64,000 bases of DNA from Sphingobacterium faecale (GTDB taxonomy: Bacteria; Bacteroidota; Bacteroidia; Sphingobacteriales; Sphingobacteriaceae), in assembly GCF_016746095.1 (NCBI RefSeq), contig NZ_JAERTY010000003.1, positions 372,001-436,000 of the forward strand. Direction: 5' to 3'. Every line of letters begins with the position of its first letter. Position 1 is the stretch's first letter. The notes under the pieces were generated by a model. It did not search any database, was not told where the DNA came from, and saw only the letters and a program-made list of their open reading frames with translations. Below are positions 45,308 to 55,517 of this stretch, piece after piece. The translations under genes and the position numbers were made by a program.

Positions 45308-45856
45308 CTAAGGTTGCAAATCAGGCTGCTTATAAAAACTAAAAGAGGAATTTCCATATTTCCTAGTCTCAACATGTAAAGCATGTTGTCCTAATTTGCG
45401 CATAGTGGGATGTTCCACAACCAAAACTCCTCCCGGATTTAAAAGACCGTTGGACAGGATCAACTCTGGCAACTGGGGCAGCACACCGATATCATATGGC
45501 GGATCCGCAAAAACAAAATCAAACGAATCGCCACAACTCTGTACAAACTTAACCACATCTGCTTTACGCGTACGTATAGCTTCAAGATTGTGCTTACTCG
45601 CTATATCACGCACATACAGTAGACACTTGTTATGAATATCGACAGATAGCACCTCTTTTACTCCTCTAGAAGCTAATTCAAACGAAATATTTCCAGTACC
45701 GCAAAATAAATCTAGACAGCTAAGCCCATCCCAATCGACATATTGCTGCAATATACTAAACAAAGCCTCTTTAGCAATATCCGTGGTTGGACGCACCGGC
45801 AAATTAGTTGGAGGATTAAGCCTAATTCCTCCCAATGTTCCCCCAATTATACGCAT
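45308..45856 (-). CDS. rsmD: 16S rRNA (guanine966-N2) methyltransferase
   Basis: A 182-residue enzyme with the RsmD opening RIIGGTLGGIRLNPP and PTTDIAKEALFSIL, motif I DLFCGTGNISFE, and the catalytic FADPPYDIG. It methylates G966 of 16S rRNA. Its start overlaps the end of the DUF3822 gene by 10 nt. coaD lies downstream after a 44-bp gap; rsmD-coaD adjacency is common in bacteria. Confidence 0.95.
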   Translation of the reverse strand: MRIIGGTLGGIRLNPPTNLPVRPTTDIAKEALFSILQQYVDWDGLSCLDLFCGTGNISFELASRGVKEVLSVDIHNKCLLYVRDIASKHNLEAIRTRKADVVKFVQSCGDSFDFVFADPPYDIGVLPQLPELILSNGLLNPGGVLVVEHPTMRKLGQHALHVETRKYGNSSFSFYKQPDLQP

Positions 45857-46641
45857 GACACACTATCCGCTAAAACATTCAATGCTTCCAGTGCTCGTTC
45901 CACATCACCATCCGCTACGGACCACTTGTCTTTCGCTTGAATCATATCGACCCATTCTGCATATCTATTCAAACGGGCAAACCATTCAGACTCCCTAGAT
46001 GCTCCACTCAATAAGATCTTCGATATTTTCCCCTTAATAGAAAAATTGTTAAACACATTCAGTACAAAGTAGCTAAGATCATCCGCAGTAGCCACTTCAA
46101 ATGTATTATACAATCGCATCTCCCCATTTATGAACAAGAACAAATCAGCCTGATCATCATAAATATGAACACCGAGAACCTCACCCTGAATAGGGATATA
46201 GCTTTGAACCTGATTGATAACAACCTCAAAACACGGAGTAAAACCAGCCTCTGGAAATATCTTTTTCCAACGATTGAGCAAAGAACGTTCGTATTGATAC
46301 AAAGCAGTGATTCCCAAAACAGAAATATTACTTGTCATAATATGCTCAACTTGACTATCCATAAAATAATCCACATACAAATTCTTTTCTGTTTCATGGT
46401 ATACATCCGAAGGTACCCATATCAGCCCTTGGTGTGGAAGATTTACAGATACATTCTTAAATGGCAGGCTCAACATCTTCGTTGCCTCCGCAGAAGGACT
46501 TAGGTTATCATAAGCCATATAGACCAACACCTGCCTATCTTCATCCAGCACTACCAAGTGGTCAGTTTGAAAATCACTCTGAATAAGGAGTGAATAATTT
46601 GACACGTAGTGTAGATAAAAATCGGCTGCTATATAATGCAT
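45847..46641 (-). CDS. DUF3822 family protein
   Basis: A 264-residue protein without signal peptide or membrane helix. It matches DUF3822, a Bacteroidota-only family that usually sits just upstream of rsmD and has an actin/Hsp70-like layout (LVVLDEDRQVLVYMAYDNL, GVHIYDDQADLFLFINGEM, and KISKILLSGAS). The gene overlaps rsmD by 10 nt, so translation is likely coupled. Its function is unknown; the overlap suggests a link with ribosome assembly (inference). Confidence 0.85.
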   Translation of the reverse strand: MHYIAADFYLHYVSNYSLLIQSDFQTDHLVVLDEDRQVLVYMAYDNLSPSAEATKMLSLPFKNVSVNLPHQGLIWVPSDVYHETEKNLYVDYFMDSQVEHIMTSNISVLGITALYQYERSLLNRWKKIFPEAGFTPCFEVVINQVQSYIPIQGEVLGVHIYDDQADLFLFINGEMRLYNTFEVATADDLSYFVLNVFNNFSIKGKISKILLSGASRESEWFARLNRYAEWVDMIQAKDKWSVADGDVERALEALNVLADSVSCV

Positions 46642-46723
46642 GTGTATAAATTTTTAAGATAGAGGTAAATCGTCCAATCAAACAAAATTAGCTTTTACAA
46701 TTGAAATGCCAAACCTTTTTAGA

Positions 46724-46731
46724 TAACTTTG
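46724..46731 (+). promoter_or_regulatory. -7 box TAACTTTG, 3 nt before GTG
   Basis: TAnnTTTG with three bases before GTG at 46735; it overlaps the alternative TTG at 46729, which therefore cannot be a start. Confidence 0.55.
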
Positions 46732-46734
46732 GAC

Positions 46735-48153
46735 GTGTTCATCAACAATTTACTTTTACAACAATTCAGCTGGCCCCCTACCGATCAACAAAAGGAAGTC
46801 TTTGGACTGTTGTCGGAATTTCTGCACACTTTTTCAGAAGCCTCCTGCTTTATTCTTAAAGGATATGCCGGTACAGGTAAAACCACAATAATAAGTACAT
46901 TAGTCAAAAGTCTTCCAGCTATACGAAAAAAAACAGTATTATTGGCCCCCACTGGACGGGCAGCCAAGGTGATGGGATCTTATTCAGGCAGGAATGCATT
47001 GACGATACATAAAAAAATCTACAGAAAACGCAGTGTCACTTCCCTTCAGATGGATTTCGAACTCGCCGAAAACCTCCATGAAAACACCCTATTTATAGTA
47101 GACGAAGCTTCCATGATCACCACCGAGGGATTTAATATGTTCTCCAGCGGGCTACTCAGCGACTTGATAACCTATGTACAATCCGGCAAAAACTGTTGTT
47201 TAATGCTCGTAGGCGACAGTGCCCAATTGCCTCCTGTTGGACTAGACAACAGCCCTGCTTTAAATCCAGATTTTATACAATCCGAATTTGGATTTCACAT
47301 TTACCTATATGAATTGACAGATGTTGTCCGTCAGGACAAAGCATCAGGTATATTGTTTAATGCTACAAAAATCAGGAATGAGATTCGCCTCGATGAAGAA
47401 TCTCCCCAATACACATTTCCTCAATTCGTCACCAAATCATTTAATGATATTTTCAGAATGAATGGCGACAGGCTTATCGAAGGACTACATTATGCTTATG
47501 ACAAATTCGATATTGAAAATTGCATGGTCATCTGCCGATCCAACAAATCAGCCAATCTCTACAACAAACATATCCGCAATCAAATTTTATTCAGAGAGGA
47601 AGAGATAACAGGTTCTGACCGCATCATGGTCGTCAAAAACAACTACTACTGGTTGCAACAGCATGACGAAACACATACTGGCTTTATAGCTAATGGAGAC
47701 ATGGCAGTCATCAGAAAAGTAGGCAATATCCATGAGATGCACGGTTTTCGTTTTGCCGATCTCTATCTTGAATTTACAGATAATAATGAAGGCGATGCCA
47801 TACGCTGCCGTGTCAACCTAGACAGCTTGCACGTTGATGCCCCTTCCCTACCTTATGAACAACAGCAACAGCTCTACGAATCTATAGCTCGAGACTATGA
47901 AGATATCCCACAAAAAAAGGACAGAATGGAGGCTATAAAAAAAGACCCCTATTACAATGCTTTACAAATCAAATTTGCTTACGCCATCACCTGCCATAAA
48001 GCACAGGGCGGCCAATGGCCCCTCGTATTTGTAGATCAAGGCTATATGACCGATGAAATGCTAAACACCGAGTTTCTGAGATGGCTTTACACCGGTATTA
48101 CCCGGGCTACAAAAGAATTATTCTTGGTAAACTTCAATGAGAAGTTCTTCTAG
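46735..48153 (+). CDS. RecD/Dda-like ATP-dependent DNA helicase
   Basis: A superfamily 1B helicase-like protein of 472 aa. Walker A is GYAGTGKTTII, then LLAPTGRAAKVM, motif II VDEASMI, motif III VGDSAQLPPVG, and the C-terminal UvrD-like part ends YAITCHKAQGGQWPLVFVD and WLYTGITRATKELFLV. Such proteins move 5'-3' on single-stranded DNA. I chose the GTG at 46735 as start because the TTG at 46729 overlaps the promoter box TAACTTTG. It lacks the N-terminal domain of full RecD2. Confidence 0.9.
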   Translation: MFINNLLLQQFSWPPTDQQKEVFGLLSEFLHTFSEASCFILKGYAGTGKTTIISTLVKSLPAIRKKTVLLAPTGRAAKVMGSYSGRNALTIHKKIYRKRSVTSLQMDFELAENLHENTLFIVDEASMITTEGFNMFSSGLLSDLITYVQSGKNCCLMLVGDSAQLPPVGLDNSPALNPDFIQSEFGFHIYLYELTDVVRQDKASGILFNATKIRNEIRLDEESPQYTFPQFVTKSFNDIFRMNGDRLIEGLHYAYDKFDIENCMVICRSNKSANLYNKHIRNQILFREEEITGSDRIMVVKNNYYWLQQHDETHTGFIANGDMAVIRKVGNIHEMHGFRFADLYLEFTDNNEGDAIRCRVNLDSLHVDAPSLPYEQQQQLYESIARDYEDIPQKKDRMEAIKKDPYYNALQIKFAYAITCHKAQGGQWPLVFVDQGYMTDEMLNTEFLRWLYTGITRATKELFLVNFNEKFF

Positions 48154-48240
48154 CTATCAAAAATATTACAGGTTTCCATCGTTTCTCCCCAAATAAAAGG
48201 ATATTTTAGCCTTCCTAAATTATTAACATTCTCATTTGGC

Positions 48241-50727
48241 ATGAAGTATTATTTATTAGGTCTATTAGCCTTATGTGTCACCTTAGGACACACTCAAGAA
48301 GCAGAGAAGCCAATTCGACCAAACTATCAGCAAGCGGCTAAGTTTGCCCCCCACAAGTTAAGAAGTTTAATTTTTTCAACCGAAGTAACACCAAACTGGA
48401 TTAATTATGGGGATAAATTTTGGTATGAATATACCACCCCATCGGGGAAAAACTGGTACCTGGTTGACCCGAGCGCACGAAAAAAAACCAATCTATTTGA
48501 CAATGCTGAAATGGCAGCAAAAGTCACCTCGATAGTCCGTAATCCATTCGATGCTCAGCACCTTTCTCTACAGAATATCCGTTTTATGGACAATGAGAAT
48601 CTAATCCGTTTTGAAGTACAAAGCACCAAAGATACCGTAAAGAGTAAGGAGGAAATCCAAAAACAAACCAACAAAAGAGATACTATCAAACGTAAAACTT
48701 TTCACTTTGAATATAACATTGTATCCAAACAGCTCAAAGAAATAAGCGATACTACCAAAGAAAAAGCCAAGCCAAGCTGGGCCAGCTTTAATCCAGACAC
48801 TACCCGTGTGTATTTTGCAAAAAATTACAACCTCTATTGGATGGATTATGATAATTACCTGAAAGCATCCAAAGATGAAAAGGACTCTACTATCGTCGAA
48901 CATCAAATTACAACCGATGGTGTACCTTATTATGCCTGGGGCGGTGATCAATACAGCACCACCACGACCGACAAAAAGTCAAAGGAAGAAGAATTAAAAA
49001 AACGTAAAGCGGTATGGCTCAACTGGTCTCCGAACGGAAAGCACTTTGCCATTTCCAGAAAAGACAACCGTGAGATATCCGATCTATGGGTGATTAACAA
49101 TGTCGGTGGCAAACGTCCTACCTTAGAGACCTACAAGTACTTGATGCCTGGCGAAAAGGACTCTACAGAAGCGGAGTTATATCTATTTAACACCGACACA
49201 CACCAAGCCAAACAAATCAGTATAGCAGCTTTTAAAAATCAAACCTTGAGCCTATGGGGACAAGAAAGAACAAAAGCCAGTTATAAAGGCAAACATTACA
49301 TCAACTACTGGCTTGGCAATGACCAAGAGTTTTACATGGCACGCTCGAGTCGCGACCTAAAAAAAATAGATGTTATCGCAGTAAATATCGATGGAAGCAC
49401 CCGCGTACTTGTCGAAGAACGCGCCAATGTATATTTAGATATCAAAGCGCCGAAACTTGTCAACAATGGTAAACAATTCATACACTGGTCTCAACGCGAT
49501 GGATGGGGACATTTTTATCTGTACGATATACAAGGTAAGCTGATCCATCAGATCACAAAAGGAGACTTCCACTGTGATGAACTAACAGCGTACCAAGAAT
49601 CTACCGGAAACCTGTTTTTTAAAGCCAATGGTAGAGAAAAAGGAATAGATCCTTATTACACATTCTACTATTCGATCAACAAGAATGGAGGTGCCGCAAA
49701 ATTATTAACACCTGGAGATTTCGATCATCAGGTAGCTGTCAGCGAAAGTGGCAACTATATCATTGACAACTTCTCACGCGTCAATACACAGCCGGCCACG
49801 AATCTTTACAGCTCTTCAGGTCAGCTAATCATGAAATTGGAAGAAGCAGACCTATCCCAATTATTTGCAACAGGGTACAAATTCCCCGAACCTTTTAAAG
49901 TCAAAGCAGGAGATGGTATTACCGACCTATATGGTGTGATGTACAAACCATTCGACTTCGATTCGACAAAAACATATCCAATTATTGAGTATGTGTATCC
50001 TGGTCCTCAAACAGAAGCCGTAAATAAGAGCTTCGGCAGGGGGATGGATCGAATTGACCGTTTAGCGCAAATGGGATTCATCGTTATTTCCGTAGGAAAT
50101 CGGGGCGGACACCCTTCCCGTTCAAAATGGTACCATACTTACGGTTATGGAAATTTGAGGGATTACGGTTTAGAAGACAAGAAAGTGGTAGCCGAACAAC
50201 TAGCCAATAAGTATCCCTATATAGACATCAACCGTGTCGGTATAACAGGACACTCCGGAGGTGGATTTATGTCCACTGCAGCTATGCTCGTATATCCTGA
50301 TTTCTTTAAGGTAGCCGTATCTGGAGCTGGTAACCACGAAAACAACATCTATAACAGATGGTGGTCCGAACGTCATCACGGTGTTAAAGAAGAAGTATCA
50401 GCAAAAGGAGACACCTCATTCAACTACCAAATTGAGAAAAACACCGAATTGGCTAAAAATTTAAAAGGCAAACTATTAATCGTCACCGGAGACATTGACA
50501 ACAATGTACACCCTGCCAACTCCATACGTATGGTAGATGCTCTTATCAAAGCAAATAAAAGATTTGATTTTGTATTATTACCGGGACAACGCCACGCCTT
50601 TGGTGATATGACAGAATATTTCTTCTGGAAAATGGCAGATTACTTCAGCGAACATTTACTGGGTTCCTCCAACATGAACGAGGTAGATATGACGGAGATA
50701 AATAAAGACCGTCCCTTGAGACGTTAA
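48241..50727 (+). CDS. S9 family secreted serine peptidase (DPP4-like)
   Basis: An 828-residue secreted protein (signal peptide about 1-18, ending GHTQ). Residues about 50-560 form a beta-propeller with charged insertions (KSKEEIQKQTNKRD). The C-terminal alpha/beta-hydrolase has nucleophile Ser672 in GHSGGG, the Asp in GDIDNNVH and the His in GQRHAFG. It differs from the DPP4-type gene at 7882: it is longer, has GHSGGG not GHSYGG, and lacks YEEILGR, so its substrate range may differ. Confidence 0.9.
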   Translation: MKYYLLGLLALCVTLGHTQEAEKPIRPNYQQAAKFAPHKLRSLIFSTEVTPNWINYGDKFWYEYTTPSGKNWYLVDPSARKKTNLFDNAEMAAKVTSIVRNPFDAQHLSLQNIRFMDNENLIRFEVQSTKDTVKSKEEIQKQTNKRDTIKRKTFHFEYNIVSKQLKEISDTTKEKAKPSWASFNPDTTRVYFAKNYNLYWMDYDNYLKASKDEKDSTIVEHQITTDGVPYYAWGGDQYSTTTTDKKSKEEELKKRKAVWLNWSPNGKHFAISRKDNREISDLWVINNVGGKRPTLETYKYLMPGEKDSTEAELYLFNTDTHQAKQISIAAFKNQTLSLWGQERTKASYKGKHYINYWLGNDQEFYMARSSRDLKKIDVIAVNIDGSTRVLVEERANVYLDIKAPKLVNNGKQFIHWSQRDGWGHFYLYDIQGKLIHQITKGDFHCDELTAYQESTGNLFFKANGREKGIDPYYTFYYSINKNGGAAKLLTPGDFDHQVAVSESGNYIIDNFSRVNTQPATNLYSSSGQLIMKLEEADLSQLFATGYKFPEPFKVKAGDGITDLYGVMYKPFDFDSTKTYPIIEYVYPGPQTEAVNKSFGRGMDRIDRLAQMGFIVISVGNRGGHPSRSKWYHTYGYGNLRDYGLEDKKVVAEQLANKYPYIDINRVGITGHSGGGFMSTAAMLVYPDFFKVAVSGAGNHENNIYNRWWSERHHGVKEEVSAKGDTSFNYQIEKNTELAKNLKGKLLIVTGDIDNNVHPANSIRMVDALIKANKRFDFVLLPGQRHAFGDMTEYFFWKMADYFSEHLLGSSNMNEVDMTEINKDRPLRR

Positions 50728-50735
50728 TAGAAACA

Positions 50736-51284
50736 ATGGACAACCAACGGTTCCAGACTATTTCAGAAGCACTGTACCAATACGGTGCTTCTGATCTTAA
50801 TAAGGATATCTTAAAACATATATCTATTGATGAATTGATCTGCGTAAGCACATCAACAGAAAACCAACGCGCTGCGTTTCGTGCAGCATGGGCATTAGAA
50901 CACATCCTGCTCTCCTCTGTCGATCTACTCCATCGATACCAGAAACAGATTACAACCTTATACATCACTACGAAGAATTGGAGTGTCTTAAGAAGCATCT
51001 CAAAACTCCTCATGGAGCTACACAACGCTTCAAAAAAAGGATTAGACCTTCCAGATGAAGATAACGAAGAAAAACTCCTCGAAAAGACCTTTGAACTATT
51101 AGCAGATACCAACTGCCCCATTGCCGTACGTTGTAACGCATACGACATACTCCTGGCATTCGTTGTCAAACACCCCTGGCTTGCACATGAATTACGGATT
51201 CAGATCCAATTTGACTTAGAGAAAAAAAATACCCCCGCTTTATCAAGCAGAGGTTTAAGAATCTTAAAGAAGCTGAAAGATTAA
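50736..51284 (+). CDS. Helical (HEAT-like) protein of unknown function
   Basis: A 182-residue protein, almost all helical, with repeated helix pairs (AAFRAAWALEHILLSS, LRSISKLLMELHNASKK, AVRCNAYDILLAFVVKH) resembling HEAT/armadillo repeats. The start is 8 nt after the S9 stop, so it is probably cotranscribed with the peptidase. No signal peptide and no known catalytic motif. It converges on the beta-barrel gene with a 34-bp gap. I do not recognise a specific function. Confidence 0.75.
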   Translation: MDNQRFQTISEALYQYGASDLNKDILKHISIDELICVSTSTENQRAAFRAAWALEHILLSSVDLLHRYQKQITTLYITTKNWSVLRSISKLLMELHNASKKGLDLPDEDNEEKLLEKTFELLADTNCPIAVRCNAYDILLAFVVKHPWLAHELRIQIQFDLEKKNTPALSSRGLRILKKLKD

Positions 51285-51318
51285 AGACAACATGATCGTC
51301 TAAAGAGGCTATCCTATA

Positions 51319-52098
51319 CTAAAACGAATACCTAGCTCCTAGCGAATACATCGTATACATATCATTTTTCGTACCTATTCTTACAAGATTAGCATCACGG
51401 GGCATATAACCGTCCAGCAAATCATTATTAGCAAAGTTAAACTGTCCATTAACAAGTATGCTCCAATAGTTACCTGATTTGGAGTAGCGTCTATTCACAG
51501 GTACGGCAAAACCAATGTTAACAGTAGGAAGCGTTACCGAATTTATTTTCTTTTTAAACACCGGATTACGCGTACCATCATCGGTCTCTATCGGGCCATA
51601 ATTACCGGGCGGCACTTGAGGTTGCGTAGGATTTTTACGAAAGACAGAATCATAATTATTCATAATCCCCAGTACACCTACTCCAACATAAAAGGACTTT
51701 CCCAAAATATCCAAGGTAGACTGTCCTGATTTTGCTGCCGAAGAAAAAAATTCAAAAGGATGAAATGTTAACATCAGCCCACCACCCATATAATTATTCT
51801 TTACGTAACGATTACTAGTGGATAAAATATTGTCTTCCATAGCCTCCAGCACGCCAAACTGTCCCTCTACCCCAACATATAACCCACGTTTTATCTGATA
51901 ATCTCCTTTTACAAAGACCGCTTTACCTATTGTTCCTGCCTTTTCAATATCACCATATAGATGTGTCAATCCTACGCCAGCTGCAACGTGATATCTCTTA
52001 AGTTCATTTTGAACACCGAAAGGAGTTGGGCAACCTTCTTGGGCCCAGACAACAAATACTCCTAAAACGAGACTAATGGTAAATATTGTTCTCAGCAT
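51319..52098 (-). CDS. Outer-membrane beta-barrel protein
   Basis: A 259-residue protein with signal peptide (about 1-19, ending in VWAQ). The rest has alternating hydrophobic/polar strands (VAAGVGLTHLYGDIEKA, GLYVGVEGQFGVL, YMGGGLMLTFHPFEFFS, SILVNGQFNFANNDLL) and ends with Phe (YSLGARYSF), the beta-barrel assembly signal. It looks like a small 8-10 strand barrel. Function and ligand are unknown. It follows ruvB by 20 nt, so it may be the last gene of that operon. Confidence 0.85.
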   Translation of the reverse strand: MLRTIFTISLVLGVFVVWAQEGCPTPFGVQNELKRYHVAAGVGLTHLYGDIEKAGTIGKAVFVKGDYQIKRGLYVGVEGQFGVLEAMEDNILSTSNRYVKNNYMGGGLMLTFHPFEFFSSAAKSGQSTLDILGKSFYVGVGVLGIMNNYDSVFRKNPTQPQVPPGNYGPIETDDGTRNPVFKKKINSVTLPTVNIGFAVPVNRRYSKSGNYWSILVNGQFNFANNDLLDGYMPRDANLVRIGTKNDMYTMYSLGARYSF

Positions 52099-52118
52099 AT
52101 AATTTTCTTAATTAAACC

Positions 52119-53141
52119 CTAAAATAAAGTATTTCCTTTATTAAAATGAATTTTCCCCAAATGTTTATAAGCACTTTCCGTACATTCCCGTCCACGTGAT
52201 GTACGCATGATATATCCTTCTTGGATCAAAAAAGGTTCGTAGACTTCTTCAATAGTCCCCTCATCCTCTCCTACCGCTGTTGCAATAGTTTTCAGACCGA
52301 CTGGTCCACCTTTAAATTTATCAATGATTGTCGACAATATACGATTGTCCATTTCATCCAAACCATGCTCGTCCACATTCAAAGCATTCAGCGCATACTG
52401 AGCTATGGCTTTGTCTATGCTTCCATTTCCCTTTATCTGGGCAAAATCCCGTGTTCTTCGCAACAGCGCATTAGCTATCCTTGGAGTACCCCTGCTTCTT
52501 CTAGCTATTTCATAAGCACCTTCTTCACTGATAGCGGCCTGTAGTATACTCGCGGAACGCTGCACGATCGTTGTCAGCAACTTGGCATCATAATACTGCA
52601 AACGAGAGTTGATACCAAATCGAGCCCTTAATGGGGCTGTGAGCAGACCAGATCTGGTCGTCGCTCCAACCAACGTAAACGGATTTAAAGAAATCTGTAC
52701 AGACCTCGCATTAGGCCCCGTCTCTAACATGATATCTATCTTGAAATCCTCCATAGCCGAATACAAATACTCCTCCACAACAGGTGACAAACGGTGTATC
52801 TCATCAATAAATAAAATATCACCTTCGTCCAGATTGGTCAATAACCCGGCTAGATCGCCAGGTTTATCCAACACCGGGCCAGAAGTAATTTTGATTCCGA
52901 CCCCCATTTCATTGGCTATAATATGAGAAAGCGTAGTTTTCCCTAATCCCGGAGGCCCATGTAGCAATACATGATCCAGTGCTTCCCCCCTCAGTTTCGC
53001 AGCTTGAACAAAGATTGATAGATTTTCTAGAATTTTGGCTTGCCCAGTAAAATCCTCAAATGCTTGCGGACGCAAGACCCGCTCCATCTCCTTATCGGTA
53101 GGGTTCATTCTTTCAGGATTCGGATCTAGATTCTCATTCAT
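52119..53141 (-). CDS. ruvB: Holliday junction branch migration helicase RuvB
   Basis: Hexameric AAA+ motor that moves Holliday junctions with RuvA. The 340-residue protein has [12 protein letters not shown], Walker [18 protein letters not shown], Walker B FIDEIHRL, sensor 1 LVGATTRSG and the C-terminal winged helix ([18 protein letters not shown]). No ruvA or ruvC is nearby. Its ATG shares one base with the stop of the upstream glycosyltransferase gene (TAATG), so translation is coupled. Confidence 0.98.
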   Translation of the reverse strand: MNENLDPNPERMNPTDKEMERVLRPQAFEDFTGQAKILENLSIFVQAAKLRGEALDHVLLHGPPGLGKTTLSHIIANEMGVGIKITSGPVLDKPGDLAGLLTNLDEGDILFIDEIHRLSPVVEEYLYSAMEDFKIDIMLETGPNARSVQISLNPFTLVGATTRSGLLTAPLRARFGINSRLQYYDAKLLTTIVQRSASILQAAISEEGAYEIARRSRGTPRIANALLRRTRDFAQIKGNGSIDKAIAQYALNALNVDEHGLDEMDNRILSTIIDKFKGGPVGLKTIATAVGEDEGTIEEVYEPFLIQEGYIMRTSRGRECTESAYKHLGKIHFNKGNTLF

Positions 53142-53866
53142 TACTTATAGGGTTTAAAAAGACTTTCCAACTTTAGCTGTATAACGCCAAAAAATGCTTC
53201 TCTAAAAATTTTGGTACTCATTTTGGACACACCAAGAGTTCGATCTGTAAATATAATAGGCACCTCCACAACATTAAAACCGTACTGAATGGCTTTAAAT
53301 TTCATCTCGATCTGGAAGGCATAGCCTACAAATTTTATTTTATCTAAATCCAACTTTTCAAGTACTTTACGATTAAAACAAACAAAGCCCGCCGTAGCAT
53401 CCTGTATATTGATACGTGTAATCAACCGGACATACACCGATGCAAAGTACGACATCAATACCCTACTCATCGGCCAGTTAACCACATTGACACCCCGAAC
53501 ATAACGTGAACCTATGACCATATCTGCTCCAGATAACGCTGCTGCCCGTAAGCGAATCAGATCTTCCGGATTATGGCTAAAGTCAGCATCCATCTCGAAG
53601 ATATAAGTGTAACTACGTACCAGAGACCATTTAAACCCATGTATATAGGCAGTTCCCAAACCCAACTTACCCCTCCGTTCTTCAATAAAAAGTCGCATAG
53701 GAAACTCTTCCATCAAGTTCTTTACGACATCCGCTGTGCCGTCCGGAGAACCATCATCAACTACTAAAACATCAAAATCTACCTCAAGAGAGAGCACCTT
53801 TCTAATGATATTCTCAATATTTTCAATCTCGTTGTACGTTGGAATTATTACAATACTGTCAGCCAC
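53141..53866 (-). CDS. Polyprenol monophosphomannose synthase-type glycosyltransferase (GT2)
   Basis: A 241-residue GT2 family protein with [29 protein letters not shown], the metal-binding DAD in [28 protein letters not shown] and the dolichol-phosphate synthase-like [14 protein letters not shown]. It should move a sugar, probably mannose, from a GDP sugar to a polyprenyl phosphate. It has no C-terminal membrane anchor. The start is a GTG at 53866. TATTTTTG lies at 53889-53896. Confidence 0.9.
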   Translation of the reverse strand: MADSIVIIPTYNEIENIENIIRKVLSLEVDFDVLVVDDGSPDGTADVVKNLMEEFPMRLFIEERRGKLGLGTAYIHGFKWSLVRSYTYIFEMDADFSHNPEDLIRLRAAALSGADMVIGSRYVRGVNVVNWPMSRVLMSYFASVYVRLITRINIQDATAGFVCFNRKVLEKLDLDKIKFVGYAFQIEMKFKAIQYGFNVVEVPIIFTDRTLGVSKMSTKIFREAFFGVIQLKLESLFKPYK

Positions 53867-53929
53867 TATATGATAAAAGTATAAAAGGCAAAAATAATAA
53901 ATTTAAAGGCAAAGTGCGATTCTCTAATG

Positions 53930-55462
53930 TTAATTGACGCCATGCATCAGCTTCTTGATATAAGGCGACAATACGATCAATATAGCTCCTGCGATCAACG
54001 AGTACAATCCTAACTGTTTATATCCTTCCGTATAAGTAACCAGCTTATCCATTAAGGAATCTCCTTCTCGTGCTTCAGCCATGTTTGCACCGATCAATCC
54101 CGCCACATATTGCCCGTATGCACTGGCCAAAAACCACATCCCCATCATAATACCCTGTAATCTTGCAGGAGATAATTTGGTCATAATAGATAGTCCTATT
54201 GGTGACAGACACAACTCTCCTACGGTAATAACCAATAAGGCTACCGTAAAGATATCCAATGAAGTCATTCCATCAATAGCAAAGAAACGGGTAGCATACA
54301 ACACATAGAAGCCCAATCCCAAGAATACAAAACCTAACCCAAATTTAATAATCGTATTGGGTTCCAATTTACGCTTGGACAACCATATCCACATCAGTCC
54401 AAATAAAGGAGCCAATAAGATAATAAAAAATGCACCTCCCGAATTATTCACCCCATTCGGGTCCAAGTGGAACGCGCCTCCCAATACCGAATCATTCAAA
54501 TTCTTTGCAGCAAAAATACTTAACGAACCACCACTCTGCTCATAGATACCCCAAAAGACAATAGAGAACAAAATGAAAACAAGCGCAGCGATCAATTTAT
54601 GTCGTTCTACCTTCTCTACCTTCGTCATTTCATAAAAAAGATAAAGCAATGTCAGCGGGCCGATGGTATACATGAAATAATCCGTATACTCCGTCTTAGA
54701 GACCATAACCTGAATCAATGGAACCAAAAGTAGGGTACCGATATAAACTGTATATTCTGCCCATTTGGGCAGTGCTGACGTTTTCACTATCGCATCCGGA
54801 TGTCCTGGTTGTAAACCTATAGGACCCAAGTGTCTTTTTGTAAAATGAAAATTAATCAAGCTCATCAACATCCCTATCGCGGCAAGACCAAATGCTACAT
54901 TCCAACGGTGCGCTTCATCAATAACCGAACTTAACATATACCCTTTACCGATTGCCACACAGATATAGCCACCTAAAAAAGCACCTAAATTAATACCGGC
55001 ATAGAAAAGAGAAAAACCAGCATCCCTTCGGCTATCTCCATCCTTATAGAGCTCACCCACCATTGTAGAAATATTAGGTTTGAAAAAACCTGTTCCGATA
55101 ATGATAAATGCTAAACCAAAAAAGAAAAACTGATGGGTGTCGATAGCCAGTAGCACACTACCAACAATCATCAACAATCCCCCCCAAAACAAAGATTTCC
55201 TAAATCCTAAAATTTTGTCCGCAAACAATCCACCAATAAAGGTAAATGCATATACGAATGCCTGTGTAGCACCATACTGTAAATTTGCTTCTTTCTCCCC
55301 AAAGTTCAATTGGGTAATCATGAAGAAAACCAACATTCCTCGCATACCATAGAAGCAAAAACGCTCCCACATTTCAGAAAAAAACAAACTCCATATCTGC
55401 TTTGGATATTTACCTTCAAAACTCTGAACATCCTCCAATGATTTCTGTGTCTCTATTGACAT
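53930..55462 (-). CDS. POT-family peptide transporter 1
   Basis: A 510-residue major-facilitator peptide:proton symporter. The POT signature is EMWERFCFYGMRGML, with the ExxER motif in helix 1, then FYAGINLGAFLGG and ITVGELCLSPIGLS. Two extra helices join the halves (about 205-275), giving 14 in total. The start is the ATG at 55462: an upstream in-frame start at 55510 lies inside the terminator of the preceding gene. Third and last of a tandem set. Confidence 0.94.
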   Translation of the reverse strand: MSIETQKSLEDVQSFEGKYPKQIWSLFFSEMWERFCFYGMRGMLVFFMITQLNFGEKEANLQYGATQAFVYAFTFIGGLFADKILGFRKSLFWGGLLMIVGSVLLAIDTHQFFFFGLAFIIIGTGFFKPNISTMVGELYKDGDSRRDAGFSLFYAGINLGAFLGGYICVAIGKGYMLSSVIDEAHRWNVAFGLAAIGMLMSLINFHFTKRHLGPIGLQPGHPDAIVKTSALPKWAEYTVYIGTLLLVPLIQVMVSKTEYTDYFMYTIGPLTLLYLFYEMTKVEKVERHKLIAALVFILFSIVFWGIYEQSGGSLSIFAAKNLNDSVLGGAFHLDPNGVNNSGGAFFIILLAPLFGLMWIWLSKRKLEPNTIIKFGLGFVFLGLGFYVLYATRFFAIDGMTSLDIFTVALLVITVGELCLSPIGLSIMTKLSPARLQGIMMGMWFLASAYGQYVAGLIGANMAEAREGDSLMDKLVTYTEGYKQLGLYSLIAGAILIVLSPYIKKLMHGVN

Positions 55463-55485
55463 AACTAATATATAACTAATCGTAA

Positions 55486-55512
55486 AAATGCCTTCCGATG
55501 TGGAAGGCATTT
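55486..55512 (-). terminator. Terminator of POT transporter 2
   Basis: Perfect 11-bp stem (55486-55496 with 55502-55512), 5-nt loop, with T-run on the minus strand. It lies before the POT 1 gene, so each transporter is separately controlled at least in part. Confidence 0.85.
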
Positions 55513-55517
55513 ACTTT

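Noticed and set aside
50645-51169. 174-codon frame opposite the helical protein
   Set aside because: Shadow; overlaps the S9 end and has no membrane, signal or family features.
55462-55510. Start at 55510 for POT 1
   Set aside because: It lies inside the terminator hairpin of POT 2 and would add 16 non-homologous residues.
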